Positions 39,780-52,700 of a stretch of 64,000 nt of DNA are shown here, one piece after another. The translations under genes were made by a program, and so were the position numbers. Each line of letters opens with the position of its first letter. Positions within the stretch are counted from its first letter, which is position 1. The notes below the pieces were generated by a model. The model had not been told where the DNA came from. It made no database searches and worked only from the letters and a program-made list of their open reading frames with translations. Origin of the DNA: Cepaea nemoralis (Eukaryota > Mollusca > Gastropoda > Stylommatophora > Helicidae); NCBI GenBank assembly GCA_014155875.1, contig JACEFZ010002082.1:1-64000 (forward strand), in the 5' to 3' direction.

Positions 39780-42700
39780 GGTGTGGAAATAGTGGTAAGA
39801 ATCAGTGGCACAATGTGCATCCCCGATACTCTATTTTAGTTAGAGACCTGGGACTAATTCCTAATGGTGTGTAAAAGTCTTAGTAGTGAACTTTGATTAT
39901 AGAGAAACTCGGCAGGTCCAGGGAAGTCCCGGATAAGTTAGAAAACACACCAGTAAGTTTTTCCTCCTGAAAAGAACCCAATTAGCTCAAAGCCCCCCAA
40001 AAGTCTCCTTGATTCCACTAAGGTCCAGAAGGACAATATATAGAATAAAGAAAGGGTTCTCTAGAAGAACTGGGGAACCTGGGTCGTTACCATGGAAGAA
40101 GTTCATCAATTTCCCATGTGATTTCACCCATCCTTACTGGTTCCCACTAAACTCAACCTGTGTTAATTGTAACTGTAATTACACACAAATTAACATGATA
40201 CAATATGATGAACTGTAAAGAATTGAGTTGAGTTGAGTCAAGAACCGACATCGCTGCACTCAGGACATTCCCATACGTGCTCAGTCCCACCGTTCAACAG
40301 ACAGCGAAGAGTCACATTACTAATCGTTCCCACCGCTATCTGATTAAATGTTCTCCAGGTCTTCCTTCTCAGTTTTTAGATTATTATAGAACCCTTGCCG
40401 ATCCCCCGCAATCTCATTCTTTCCACATATGGGTTCTCAATCTGTTCCTCCGCCTTCTCCACCTGGTTAACTGTAAAGAAATTGAGAAGTAACTAGAGTC
40501 TCAAGGTTTATTAAAACGCAGCCATTGGGTGGGAGTGCCAGTGCAAAGAATACACATAGTCTGTGGGATGTGGATTTTAATTTATGAAATATTATGTTAA
40601 GTTGTCTAGGGGATTTGTTGATTTTCTGGTCACTGTTAGAATGCAGGTGATCATGGAATTCTACCATAAACACAAGAAGGAAAATATTTCACTCCTGTTC
40701 ATAACTGTATTTATGTGTAATTCTCCATTCCCACTTATCACCCTCTAAAGTTTATCTAGTGCTAGAAGACATTGATTGTTCACAACATATAAACAACCAC
40801 TGTTGAACAACCGCATTTAATTGATGTACACATCAACAATTTTTAGACAAACAGTTCAGGCATTAAATCAAGATCTCTAGTAACATACATGAAAGTGTAA
40901 TGGCCACATTGAATTTCATGAACAGGCATGGGAATGATTTGCATTATCAAAACATATTTACCCCATTGTCCCAAGAAAAAAACAATGTTATTACAAACAA
41001 CACAACAACCACAAATTGGGTCTACTATCCTTGACCCACCTTACATAATTAAGGCAAACAATGATCTAAGTACATAGAACCCAACATATAAAACAGTTGT
41101 TTCTGACACCCTTTACAATTCTCATATTTAAAAATAATGAGTTGGTGTCAAAATACTCACTATACCATAACCACCATTTGGTTATACCTCATTACCAAAA
41201 AAAACACTACTGACCTTATAAATCCATGGCATAGAAAAAACACATATAAAAGCAGTTGGTACTCTTAATTAAACTAATTAATAGAGTCCTTTATCTCCTG
41301 GTGTGCGGTTAAGTGTTCATCTCCTATGTATATTAGATCCTATTCCCATTATCTGAGTACCGAAATTAAATGCACTCAGTTGTGTTCCTAATATTTATCC
41401 ACTGGTAATTGGCTGGTGAATACTTTTATAATCCATACTTCCAGGAATTGAAATATCACACACCACATATCCCTCCATGGGGCTAGAATCGCGAATATTA
41501 TGTTGCCAGGGGCTCGGTGCCTTTGTGAAATTTGGGGCCTCAGGTTGGTCATACTTCAGGAGTTCCACTTAAGCTCTGCAGAAGGTAATTCCTTTTATCA
41601 TCAGGTCTGATGAAAAGTCGACGTCCGTTCAGCTTTTCGGCTTTAACTATCCGAATCCCAAATTGGGCTCACACAGAGGTTTCACCCACCCAGTCTCGAG
41701 TCTATAACCCATTCCACATTTGATGATGGTATTTAGGTTGACATGGGACCAGCAACGAGTCATTCTTTTATGATATGTCCAGTGTCGGAACATATATGGC
41801 TGAGAGGCATCTCATGGTAGTATCTGTGACTAGGTCCAGACTTGATCTATACCTACATGTATCCACAGACGAATAATTCCAGCACAGAACCAGGGTTGCA
41901 AACAATCAGAGGATTCTTTTTGGTTGCAGGCGTAGAGGCATGTACTCTGCTAGCTGCTTTGATGTGGTCTTATTGATGATATTCAAGTCTGAGATCTCAA
42001 GTGGAGCTTGCTCTTTTCCGGCTGTTTCAGATTTTGGAACCTTGAGGTAATCTGGTTTCGTAGTTATGTTTCAGAGGATCTTAAGTTGGTATCTTGGTTG
42101 TACTGGCTTATGTCGTTTCACTGTCTCTTCCCATTTGGTGTTTAGTGTCTTGAACCTTATGTTGACTTTTGCGGCTGTGTGACTTTTCTTTCGAAGGAGG
42201 ATACTTGGGTGTATCCTTTGAACTTGGTAGTCCAACAGACAGATGGAGGGTTCTTACTGCTGTTAGTTTTATTACACGTAGTATAACTCCCATAGTTTAG
42301 TTGACCTCGACGATTGATGGTTCATCAGGCGGTACCTCCCAGAAGTAAAACAGGTTATCCTTTTTGTATCTGTGTACTAGGTATATCATGTCAACATTCT
42401 GATAAGGAAGTCCATCCTGGGTATTCTAACAGGAGTCAGAATATCAAACGCTGAGTGTCGATCATCTTCGAATGTGTCTTTCGCTCGCTATGGCAGCTAA
42501 AGAGTGCAGCAGCCAACATTGAGGTATTAGTCCAGACTGGGAAGGCCAGGTTGCCATTTATCACTAAAAACCAGGCTGTTTACCCAGGATCCTGATTGGT
42601 GAAATGTCCAACAAATCCAACCACCACTTGCTTCTCTTCTATAGAAAAGGATGACAAGAATACAACACTAGCATTAACCTACTGTGATGTGTTAACATTT

Positions 42701-43170
42701 CACAACAATATTACAAACAAAAAAAGGGGAAGGAGATAGGAGTGGTTTCCAAGTTCCAAGTCCCTCCTTGCTTGTTGTAGAGCTTTCCTAGCTCTGATAG
42801 TGAGTGAGGTATCTTTTCACTCTATGTTTTGTTCTGAGATTGTTAATGGAAATTATTTGATAAGCGAAGCCATTCTGTCCATCCAACATGTTGATATTGC
42901 CTCTCTCTCTACTTGTAGAGAATAGCCTATACATAATCTCTGTGGTTTCTAATTCCGCGTCTTCCTTCCGTCACTATAATCAGCATTAGGCCAAGGATCT
43001 TCAACATTGTCTTCTTAATTACTGACATACACAGGTTTCATACATCATCTCATGTTTCCACAAGAGTCACATTACAATGTGTATTTCCCACAATAAAGAG
43101 TAACACTCAGGACAGAATGATTTATGATTCTCATAACAGAGAAAACCATCATGTACATTTCTCTGATATT
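39780..43170. other. No recognisable gene
   Basis: About 3.4 kb with no convincing frame or element. A GTTGAGTTGAGTTGAGTCAAG repeat lies at 40225. Confidence 0.5.
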
Positions 43171-43183
43171 AAGTACATGATAA

Positions 43184-43327
43184 CCGGGAAGGTTAACCCG
43201 GTCAACAAATGCCCGCAGAAGTCGGATGTGTCGGCCTGACGGCGCAAGAACGCAGCTCTGCTGTAAACAGGCACAACGCAGTCACATCCGAAAAGAAAAA
43301 AGAAAAAAATCCGGATGAACGCAGAAG
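43184..43327. mobile_element. Unclassified 144-bp insertion with 13-bp TSD
   Basis: Flanked by perfect AAGTACATGATAA copies at 43171-43183 and 43328-43340. The insert is GC-rich against an AT-rich setting, contains CGGATGTG and CACATCCG inverted segments, and an A-rich stretch near the right end. It looks like a short retroposed sequence; its source is unknown. Confidence 0.8.
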
Positions 43328-43340
43328 AAGTACATGATAA

Positions 43341-45529
43341 TCATACATAATAATGAATCATAATGATGATGCAAGGAGCCTATGTTTTTGGATTTCCTCA
43401 GGGGTTAATCCATAAACTAAAACATACATTGTTTTCCCCCACTGCTTACAGCAGTATGAGGTTACTGAACGCTGTGATATATTTTGCCAAGAGCTGCAAT
43501 TATTCGGAGTGTATTTCTCAGAATAACTTATTAATCAGTCTTCAGTTAATTATTCAGTCTTCTGAATATTGCAAGCAATTTATTAACATCAATCCCTACT
43601 TCCATGGGGTGATGCGAATTGAAGGCACATCCTATCCGAACATTTCATTTATATCATGCGTTTTCTGTCTTTGTTCTTGAATTTATATTCTCAAACATGG
43701 CAATTTGCTAGCAATATTTTATGACATGATTGCATGTCCATCACACCTATGGTGTGGTTACTAATCTGTTAACAAAAAGATTGTACTAAGATTTAGCACG
43801 ATAGTTTCAAGTTACAGATTAGCAATTAGGGAAACCATTTCTCCAACATAAATGTACATTTATAAGATGTGTGCCCAGTAGTCTGTTTCCACATGGAGAA
43901 AAGTTCCTTTGAAAATGTTCTTTAGAGTTGCATACTCTCTAGTACATAGATTATTTGCAGATTTCTAAGCATAGATAGTGAGATATAGTTCCCAATGCAT
44001 AGAAGTTTTTTTAAACATAGGAATATGAAATTGACAGAAACCAGTTCTCTACTGTGAAGTATGAGTCTGCTCCCCCATTGAGAAGAGTTTTTAGAATGTG
44101 TTTCTGACATGAGTTTGATACTCTATAGTACACATAATATGTATAGGTTATAAGCACTGCTAGTTAGATATAAGTTCACAATGCCTATAAGAGGTTTTAC
44201 CATAGGGATTTGAAATTGTAAAAGTATAGGAACATTTTTACAGCGTGGCACACACATGTGCTCAGTACTAAAAATCATTCAGATTCTGGTTTACCAGAAT
44301 TGTTGATTTATCATTCTAATTCTTAATTAAACAATGGTTTATGTACCGTATCAAAATACATGAATACATATTAATAATGTAGATTTAACGTACCATTGTT
44401 GCAGAGAATAATGGTTTTTAAGGCTAAACTACCCTATCCCCGAAGGGAAAGGCCAACGTCTTTCTTTTGTGCTCTCTTGAACAGAAATGGACGCTTTAGT
44501 GCCTTTGTTTTAAAAAAAATCGACGACGGTTGGCTAGGTATTTTGTTCAATCACAGCCTAACTTTACTTAATTCCAAATAAATTGCGCCTGCCCTACTCT
44601 TTCCTTCTCCTACATTAAGTAAGATGCTTAAACAGTCATTGTTAGGGATTGGTATTTTTAAAGCGTCCTTAGACGGATGTTAGTAGAGACGTTTTTGTAT
44701 ACCACATAGTCCATGATAATCATACATGCACATCAATGATCATTACAAAAGCTGGCATGATGCATGAACAAATATATGTTTTCTCCCCGTTTCTAGCAGT
44801 GGAGAATTAAAATGTTTGTGTTGTGAATAACTCTAAATGATTTCCTGTGGAATAAAATTGAACACTTTCACAATGGTGTTCAGAGATTGTCTATGATGGT
44901 AAGAAGTATAGATGGCCTGGTGTGATGTGGCATCTCTTCATCATCATGTAGTTACATTGGAATTCTGGGAAAAACGACTGGGGTTGATTTGTGTATTACA
45001 GTTGGAATTCTCAACCAGGAGGCAATGGGACAGAGCTTTCGCCTGGCAACTGGGTCCATGGGTGAATGGATCCTCTCGTACACTATCTGTCTTCAGGACA
45101 AGATGACGTCTGCTCATAACGCAGGTGGATGACCTGAGCTGTCTCAATTTCCTACCATCTGGCTTCATCTTCTCAAAATACTGCTTTCACCAAGAAGCAC
45201 CACTCACATCACTCGGATCAGTGATGAAAGTCACAAATTACGAATAAAATCGACACCCCAAAGCAAGATGGTCCATCTGCTTTCACATTTTACAGAAGAA
45301 TGCGCAATTCAAAAGTTGGATCGCGTCTTCGTGCCCAAATGTTGATCACATGACTAGCGCCTTCCAATCGGTGTAGGATTCAGGGACGCCTCTTTGGTTA
45401 ATTATAACTTGACAGTTATATTTTTAGAGGTGTCAATCGTGGCGTAAGATGTTCGTTGTGCATGTTGGTGCAATATTTTCTCTGTTTGGTGTGCTTGAGT
45501 TTACGAACTATGAAATGATGAGCTCTATT
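43341..45529. other. No recognisable gene; diverged tandem duplication inside
   Basis: Two diverged copies of a roughly 110-bp segment at about 43927-44040 and 44112-44222 (TACTCTNTAGTACA...GATATA(A)GTTC...AATGC). Otherwise nothing is identified; short frames have no recognisable content. Confidence 0.5.
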
Positions 45530-46045
45530 ATGTCACAGCCATATAGAAAACATACTGACCAATAAAAAGATGTCAATTGCAACGAGAAAAAAGAATGATT
45601 GAGTGCTGCATAGAAGCTGTACTTATGCATTGATGTAAAGCGTGGACAATGAGCAGACAAATGTAAAGAAGATCTTAGGGCCGTGGAAATGTGGTTTGTT
45701 AGGAAAATGCAAAGACTACCATGGACAGACAGGAAAAACCAATGACCAAGTCCTATAAGAAACAAATGAAAACCGTAACCTGATTAGAGAAATTAGACGT
45801 GGACAGCCGTAATTTTTTTGGACACGTTATGAGAATACATAAATTGGAGAACTTGGTAACAACTGAAAAGACTAAGAATAAAAGAACAAGGGGAAACATA
45901 GAGGTAAATACCTGGATGGCTTGCCTATGTGGTATGGTCGAGACAAGAACGCAGAACTGATCCAGGACTTTCGTAATCGTGTGAGATGGAGAAACATGCC
46001 CGCCCAGGCTAATCGACATGACACAAGATGATGATGTCCCTAACA
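45530..46045 (+). pseudogene. RTE-like LINE, 3' fragment
   Basis: Diverged copy of the same 3' region as 24640-25133, from GAAAACATACTGACCAATAA through ACCATGGACAGACAGG to the GACATGACACAAGATGATGATG end. Inactive. Confidence 0.8.
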
Positions 46046-46421
46046 CTTATGCTGTTTTTCTCATTTTATCACTGGTTCTAACATTTCAGGTGTCAATTTT
46101 GATGTTCCTAGATGTGCGGAAGTAAGTCGAAGTTCCAGAATCTCTACCGCTTTCTCCGCACCAGTAGACATTGTAGGTCCGTAACATGTGTGTACCGATA
46201 GGTAAGTAACGGCTACAGCTGTGTGTACTTGAAGGTCAATAATGAGTACATTCTTCTCATCACATAAATGCTCGGATGCATTCCTCAGCTTCTCCTCAAC
46301 GTTTAGCTGTCTACTAAACGAATTCTGTATTAGTTGACTAATCATTGGATCCGTACTGGCCTAACCCCCTTTTTACATGATGTTCATGCAGATTTGTCGA
46401 TTGGTGTGTACATATATATGG

Positions 46422-46640
46422 GAGTTTCCGTGGCGAAGTCGTCAAGCCGTTTGACTCGGGCTCCGAAGATTGTGAGTTCGATTCCGGGTCGCGTCCTTCG
46501 GTTCACGAGTGAAATTTTTCTGAGGCTCCTGTGGGTCGTAGCTAGAGCTACAGAGTTCGTGCTTTGAGCGACGCTTTCCGCGCTGCGGAAAGAGACCAAG
46601 CTATATGGGTTAAAACCCGGTACAATGAAGTCGACCCTGT
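46422..46640 (+). mobile_element. SINE family A copy
   Basis: A better-preserved tRNA-like head than 29585: TCCGTGGCGAAGTCGTCAAG (A-box TGGCGAAGTCGT) and GAGTTCGATTCC (B-box). The central hairpin CTTTCCGCGCTGCGGAAAG has perfect 8-bp arms. The 3' end and target duplication are not clear. Confidence 0.82.
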
Positions 46641-46929
46641 CGACTTTTAAGCGACTTTTTAATATCTAATATGCTTCAAGGTTTGGAAGGGCGTCATTTG
46701 CTTTTACTTCACTTTGCGTGTTGATACCTTATTTGCTAACATTAACACAGGCTCCATTACTTTCTTAAGTCTAATGCACTGAATGTTCCGATGTTAATAG
46801 ACTACTAACAAATTAACTAATTGACCAATGGATGCTCATTAGATGATATGGCCAGTATAATGCTGGCCGATGTCCAGCTGTCTACAGCTGGCCGACTTTA
46901 CTGTACAAAACATTTCTTGGTACCCATTT

Positions 46930-47040
46930 TAGTCTTGAACGAACAAGCTTTAATTTCAAAGAGTTAAGAATTGGTTACGGGGGTAAGTCAGTCTGGAACT
47001 CTGCCCTTCTTATTTCTCTGCACTCATATTATTTCATTCA
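46930..47040 (-). repeat. Dispersed repeat with GAACGAAC end
   Basis: Shares GAACGAACAA(G)CTTTA and AAGAGTTAAGAATTGG with 30179-30335. Short and diverged. Confidence 0.5.
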
Positions 47041-47289
47041 ACGAACTAGCAGCCCACGTCAATGTCAAACATCAAGTGCTAACCTCGACTGTCATTCTAA
47101 TGCATGAGTGTCACGTGTCTGGTTTCTAGGGAATTATAACAAACATGTGGTTTCCCCAATAATGAAACATAAAAGATCTTTACCTTAGGCTGTCCAACGA
47201 TAATGTGCGACACAGAGGTCACGGAAGCATCCAATGGCAAGGCTTCAAAATAAGACATCTATAATGGCAATGAGACAGATGAGCTATGA

Positions 47290-48307
47290 GATGATTGATG
47301 ACGTCCGTCTCTGTCATTCAACTATATAATCGATGCAATAAGTATTCCATCACTATCTGCATTCTCCAATGCTTGTTCTGAATTTGGTTTAACAATTAGC
47401 AAAAAGAAGACACAGATTATGTCACAAGGTGCACATGGGGTACCATCAATCTTTATTGACGACGCTGAACTAGAGATAGTAGACCATTTTACATATCTAG
47501 GATCAGTGGTAAATAGCAAATTATCCCTAGATCAGGAAATCAACATCCGGATTGGTAAGGCAGCAACAACAATGAACAGGTTAAGAAAAAGAGTCTGGGA
47601 GAACAGGAAGCTTACTGCCAAAACAAAAGTCCTTGTCTATCAAGCCTGTGTCCTTAGTACTCTTCTCTATGGCAGTGAAACCTGGACAACTTACTCACAC
47701 CAAGAGAACAACTTAAACAGCTTTCATATGCGGTGTCTGCGAAGAATTCTTGGTATTAAGTGGCAAGACAAAATCACAAATACTGAAGTATTGGAAAGAT
47801 CAGGTTGTGTGACAGTTTATTCCATGCTCAGTCTTCGTAGACTTAGATGGATAGGACATCTTAGGAGGATGGATGATGGTAGAATACCAAAGGATATATT
47901 TTTTGGTGAATTACAGATGGGTAAGAGATCTCAGGGTCGGCCTCTACTACGATACAAAGATGTGTGTAAGCGGGACATGATTGATACAGGCATTGATAAT
48001 GCACATTGGGAGCAAGTCGCCGCTGAACGTGTTGCATGGAGGGCAAATATCAGAAATGGAATAAAGTCAAAGGAGAAAATTATTGCAGAAAAGTCACACA
48101 TCAAGCGTTTGAGACGTAAGATGGTGCATGATGGTGGAAATGACCACGTGTTCACATGCACCCACTGTGAACGGACATTTACAGCGCAAATTGGCCTTAT
48201 CAGTCACACTCGCTACCGCCATAGTTAAAAGTTATTATGCCTTTTTAAAGCACAAACTATCGTCTGTCAAGACGGCAAGGTGCCAATGATGATGATGATG
48301 ATGATGA
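47290..48307 (+). mobile_element. LINE 3' part: RT C-terminus with terminal C2H2 finger
   Basis: An open frame of 269 residues (47419-48228) continues a truncated upstream RT segment (ACSEFGLTISKKKTQIM). It contains HFTYLGSVVNSKLSLDQEIN, ALLYGSETW-type and RWIGHLRRMDD segments, GRPLLRYKDVCKRDM and a terminal C2H2 finger (CTHCERTFTAQIGLISHTRY). The 3' end is a (GATGAT)n tail at 48283-48307. The long undamaged frame suggests recent insertion of a 5'-truncated copy. It cannot retrotranspose alone because the catalytic RT and endonuclease are missing. Confidence 0.82.
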
Positions 48308-48560
48308 AGTATTCCATCTCCTCATGATAACGATTATTTCAGTAGCGCAGCCTTTCATAGCATGCCGTAATCCTCAATTAGCCATAGAACGTTTACGGGT
48401 ATCCTTATAATCTCCCAGCCTAAAAATTAGCAGTTACCTCTTTCTGGCGTATCATTCCTCAGAATCCCTGCGCACACAGTGTCTGCAGATAAATCCCTGC
48501 ATATGGTGAATACTAAATGATACCCGAACAGGTATGCTAGAGTGCGTTCACAGTTTCCCC

Positions 48561-48720
48561 CCATATAAAAATACATAACTCAGTAACCAGTTGAGGGAAT
48601 ATGAAGAGATTTACCATATAATCTTATCATTATGTACACACAACAATATTTTTTTGTTGTTTTGAAGATTGTACAGCAGATCTCAATGTTTCTTTATATA
48701 TGGTATATAATTTATAGGTC
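48561..48720. repeat. Dispersed repeat, copy 2
   Basis: Related to 28441-28605. A SINE B copy follows directly. Confidence 0.7.
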
Positions 48721-48734
48721 ATAGATGAAGTGCA

Positions 48735-48980
48735 TATTTTGCATGCCTGCTCCGTGGCGAAGGAGTTGTGGACGGAGTTCATAATCTCGCATACAGCGTT
48801 CGAAAAACAGCTGTGGGCGTTTTGGCAGCAGATCGCCTTGCGTTGGTTTTTTATGAAATGGTATGGGTGTCCGGTCGTTCAGATAGCAATTCAAACTACT
48901 GAACGTAAACTTGCCCAAGAATCAAGAACAGCTGAAAAAAATGCTGGGGTTGACTGCTACGTCCTGTAAAGGATATGCAA
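48735..48980 (+). mobile_element. SINE family B copy
   Basis: The head TGCTCCGTGGCGAAGGAGTT carries the A-box, and the 3' end CTACGTCCTGTAAAGGATAT is well conserved. No poly(A) or clear TSD. Confidence 0.75.
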
Positions 48981-49739
48981 GTAACTTTTTTTACACTTTA
49001 TTACATCTTCACATGGAAACATCTGTGTTCAATAATGAACATTGTCCGTGGTGCACGGACATTTCCTTATGAGAAACACTTCACATAGTGGAACGGAAGT
49101 GTTCATGGGAGACGACAATAATTCTACCTATATAGCCAGTGCTTTCACGAAACATTTTATAATATCTTATCATTTATCACTAACATCTGAATGTGTGAAT
49201 ATTGTTTAATGAGATTGAATGCAAACTTTTATTCACTTCAAAACATCAATGTACAGTTGCATACATATTTTTTTTTCAAGAAAATGATCGCAGGAAACTT
49301 TCTCATACTATTACAAATCCCTAGAAGAAAAAAAACACAGTGCATGCATTATGTTTGAGTGAACTGTCATTTCGTCGATGGTTGCAAAATCTGGAATTAA
49401 ACAACCACGCAATAAGCAAACTGCAAGTGGAAAGGTAATTGCATACAGCTTTGATAATGAAGTCATACGGCGAGTTATTATAAAAATATTTGATACCAAA
49501 GAAACAGTGACTGTAAGAAAACTTAGGGTTTGGTTGAGAAAGAACAATGTCAAAGAGCTATCCAAAACAACTTTGTGGAAAATTAACGGACATTAGGCTT
49601 CACGTTTAGAAAGTACAGTGTACAAGGTATAAATATCATTTGCGAGCTACCGCATTTAGGAGCCACGAAAAGAAAGTACCTACGTAAAATAAGGGAAATG
49701 CACAAAGAAAATTATGACATAGTATATTTAAATGTTTAG
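48981..49739. other. No recognisable gene
   Basis: A 72-codon frame at 49378-49596 (MVAKSGIKQPRNKQTASGKV) is Lys/Arg-rich but not recognised. Confidence 0.4.
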
Positions 49740-52700
49740 TGTTTTACGCTGTTTAGTGTTTTCCTGTGGATTATGTGGTGTCATTTCGTATTCGTTTATT
49801 GGAAGTGTTCAAAAGAAGCCACGAAAGGCAGGTGGTGAATGAAACTTTGAGGGCAGCCGACACATATTTGTTGGTTATGGTCTCAAGTTTCGCGACGGCA
49901 GGCAAAGGATCACTTTCGAGAGACAATGATTGCGGTCATCTGGCCAGTATGGTCACTGCCATGGAGGAAAGCAACCGCAACCTACCTCTTTAAAAGTGCC
50001 TAGTTCATTATGATTCGCCTAAAGACTGATCATCGCAAGACAAGGACAGAGACATTAAAATTAGCAACATGGAATGTTAGGACCTTAAACGACGACGACA
50101 AATTAGAGAACATAAAGCAAGAACATAGTTGAACAACAGTTAAGCAAGTTAAGTTTCGGTTTCCGGAAAAGTAAAAGTTGCACTGATGCACTATTTACAC
50201 TTAGACAAATATGTGAGAAAAAAAACTATCGAATATAGTGACCAGCAGAATATTGTGTTTGTAGATCAGGAAAAGGCTTTCGATAGAGTAGATAGATACA
50301 AATTATGGACCATCCTTGAAGACAATGGGATACAAGGGCAACAGCTAGAAAACATCATAGCCATGTACCACTCGAGCCTTAGTGCAGTAAGAACACAAGA
50401 AGGTATATCAGATATGTTCACAGTCAATAAAGGAGTGAGACAGGGATGTGTGCTCTCTCCCCTGCTATTTAATATCTACATGGACAGAATTTCTAAAGAA
50501 GCAAGTCTCGACAGAACAGATTTAGACATTTAGAACTCTTTACTCCAGATGAAACAACTGTTCCACGGGAAATAAATGAACTTCTGTTTGCAGACGATCA
50601 GTGCCTGTTTTATAGCGACGAGGGCATACTGCAAAATCATATTAATAATCTGAGTTCAACATGCAGGAGTTACAATATGAGCATAAATACAGCCAAAACC
50701 GAAGTAATGCCAGTTAGCAGATCTCCGGATCCACTAAGTATATAGTTAAATAGCACAACTCTGAAACAAGTTAAAGAATTCAAATATCTTGGAAGTATGA
50801 TCACAGAAGATGGCAGATTAGACAGAGAAATTGAAATCAGATGTCAAAAAGCTAGTGCACTTACATATCAACTATCACCCTTACTGAAACATCCAAATAT
50901 ACTTATGCCAGCAAAACGACAGATAATAAACAAGATATTCACACCAACCCTTTGCTACCAATCTCAGACGTGGACTTTTTCGAAATTACACCTTCGCAAA
51001 ATCAACACCTGCCAAATGAGGTGCCTGAGGAAAGCTACCAACTTAACAATCCGAGACCGAGTAAGAAATGCTACTATCAGACAGACTGTGGGATCAACAC
51101 CTTATGCCACATTTATTGAAAGACAGAAGATCAAGTGGTTTGGCCATGTCGTTAGAATGCAACATCAGCAATTACCATCACTGGCCTTACATCAAAGATC
51201 ATCTGCGACGAGACCACGAGGACGTCCAAGAAGAAAATGATTGACGACATCAAACACATTGTACAGCCACACGGAATGACACTATCCAGTGCCGCCCACC
51301 GGGCGCTGGAACGCAAATTTTTCCTCCCCACGCCGCTTGACGGCAGAAGTGGAAGAAGAAGATGATGGTGATGATGAAAGCAAGAACTGAAAAGAGAAAA
51401 AAAATAATATTTTAGGGATGTGCGAAACGAGATGGATAGGAGCAGGCATCAAGATTGATGAAGATTTTAAGATTATTTATTCTGGAGGTGAAGATCGACA
51501 AAGGGGAGTGGCAATTATTTTGGACCGGAAAACATAAAAATCTGTTCAAGGATATTGAGCCGTGTCGGACAGAATTCTACTAGTGAAATTAAGTGGCAGA
51601 CCTTTTAACATAAATGTTATTCAAGTATATGCTCCAACGGGAGAACCCATTGAAGACAGTGTAGAGGAATTTTATAATGACATAGAGTCTGGCTTAAAGA
51701 AATGTAAACATTCAGAAATAAACATCATATTAGGAGACTTCAATGCAAAAGTAGGAAATCAAGGTGTTAGATACACAGTAGGAAACTATGGTTTAGGAGA
51801 GAGAAAGGAAAGAGGATACAGACTCGTAGAGTTGGCAAAAGAACAGGAAATGATTGTAGGAAACACCTGGTTTAAGCAACACCCTAGAAGATTATGGACA
51901 TGGAGGAGTCCTGATAACAGGATTAGAAACCAGACTGACTATATTCTGATTAGCAGAAAATTTAGAAACGCGTTAACAATAGCAAGAACAGTTCAGAGTG
52001 CTGATTGTTATAGTGACCACAGATTACTTACAGGAACATTGAGGATAAAGTTGAAGAAAGTCAAGTATAACACAGGAAACACTAAACATGATTTGTGTAC
52101 ATTGAGTTATGACAAGGAAATATAAAAAAAATTCAACGTTGATGTACAGAACAGATTTCATATATTGTCTGATCTAGAGATCCTATTTCAGAATGTGGAT
52201 GATCAATGGGAAATGTTGAAGAATACAATCAGTTTGGCTGCAGAATCAACTATTCCAAAATTAAAGAAGGTGGGTCGTAAGAAATGGATGACTGAAGAAA
52301 TTTTACACCTAATGGAAACAAGACGACTCAACATAAATAATTCTGCCAAAAATGAAGAAAACCACAGATAAGTTAGAATGTTATGTAAGGAGGCAAAAGA
52401 AGCATGGCTTGAGGAAAAGTGCTTTGAAATTGAAAAACAACACAATAGTCAAAATTCCAAATTAGTGCACAAAAGAATTCAGGAACTTACTAATAAAAGA
52501 ACAAGTACATCAACAGGCTGTCTAAAAACTAAAGGTGGCGAAATCATAATAGAAAAAGATCAGATTATAAATGTATGGACTAATTATGTGAAAAACCTTT
52601 ATGGGGATAACAGAGAGGAACAGTATATTAGATTTAATAATGAAGGACCACCAATTTTGAAGATGGAGGTTCGAAATATTCTTAAGCATATGAAAGCTGG

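Noticed and set aside
42108..42293. 61-codon minus-strand frame rich in Ser/Lys
   Set aside because: No domain, start context or neighbour supports a gene.
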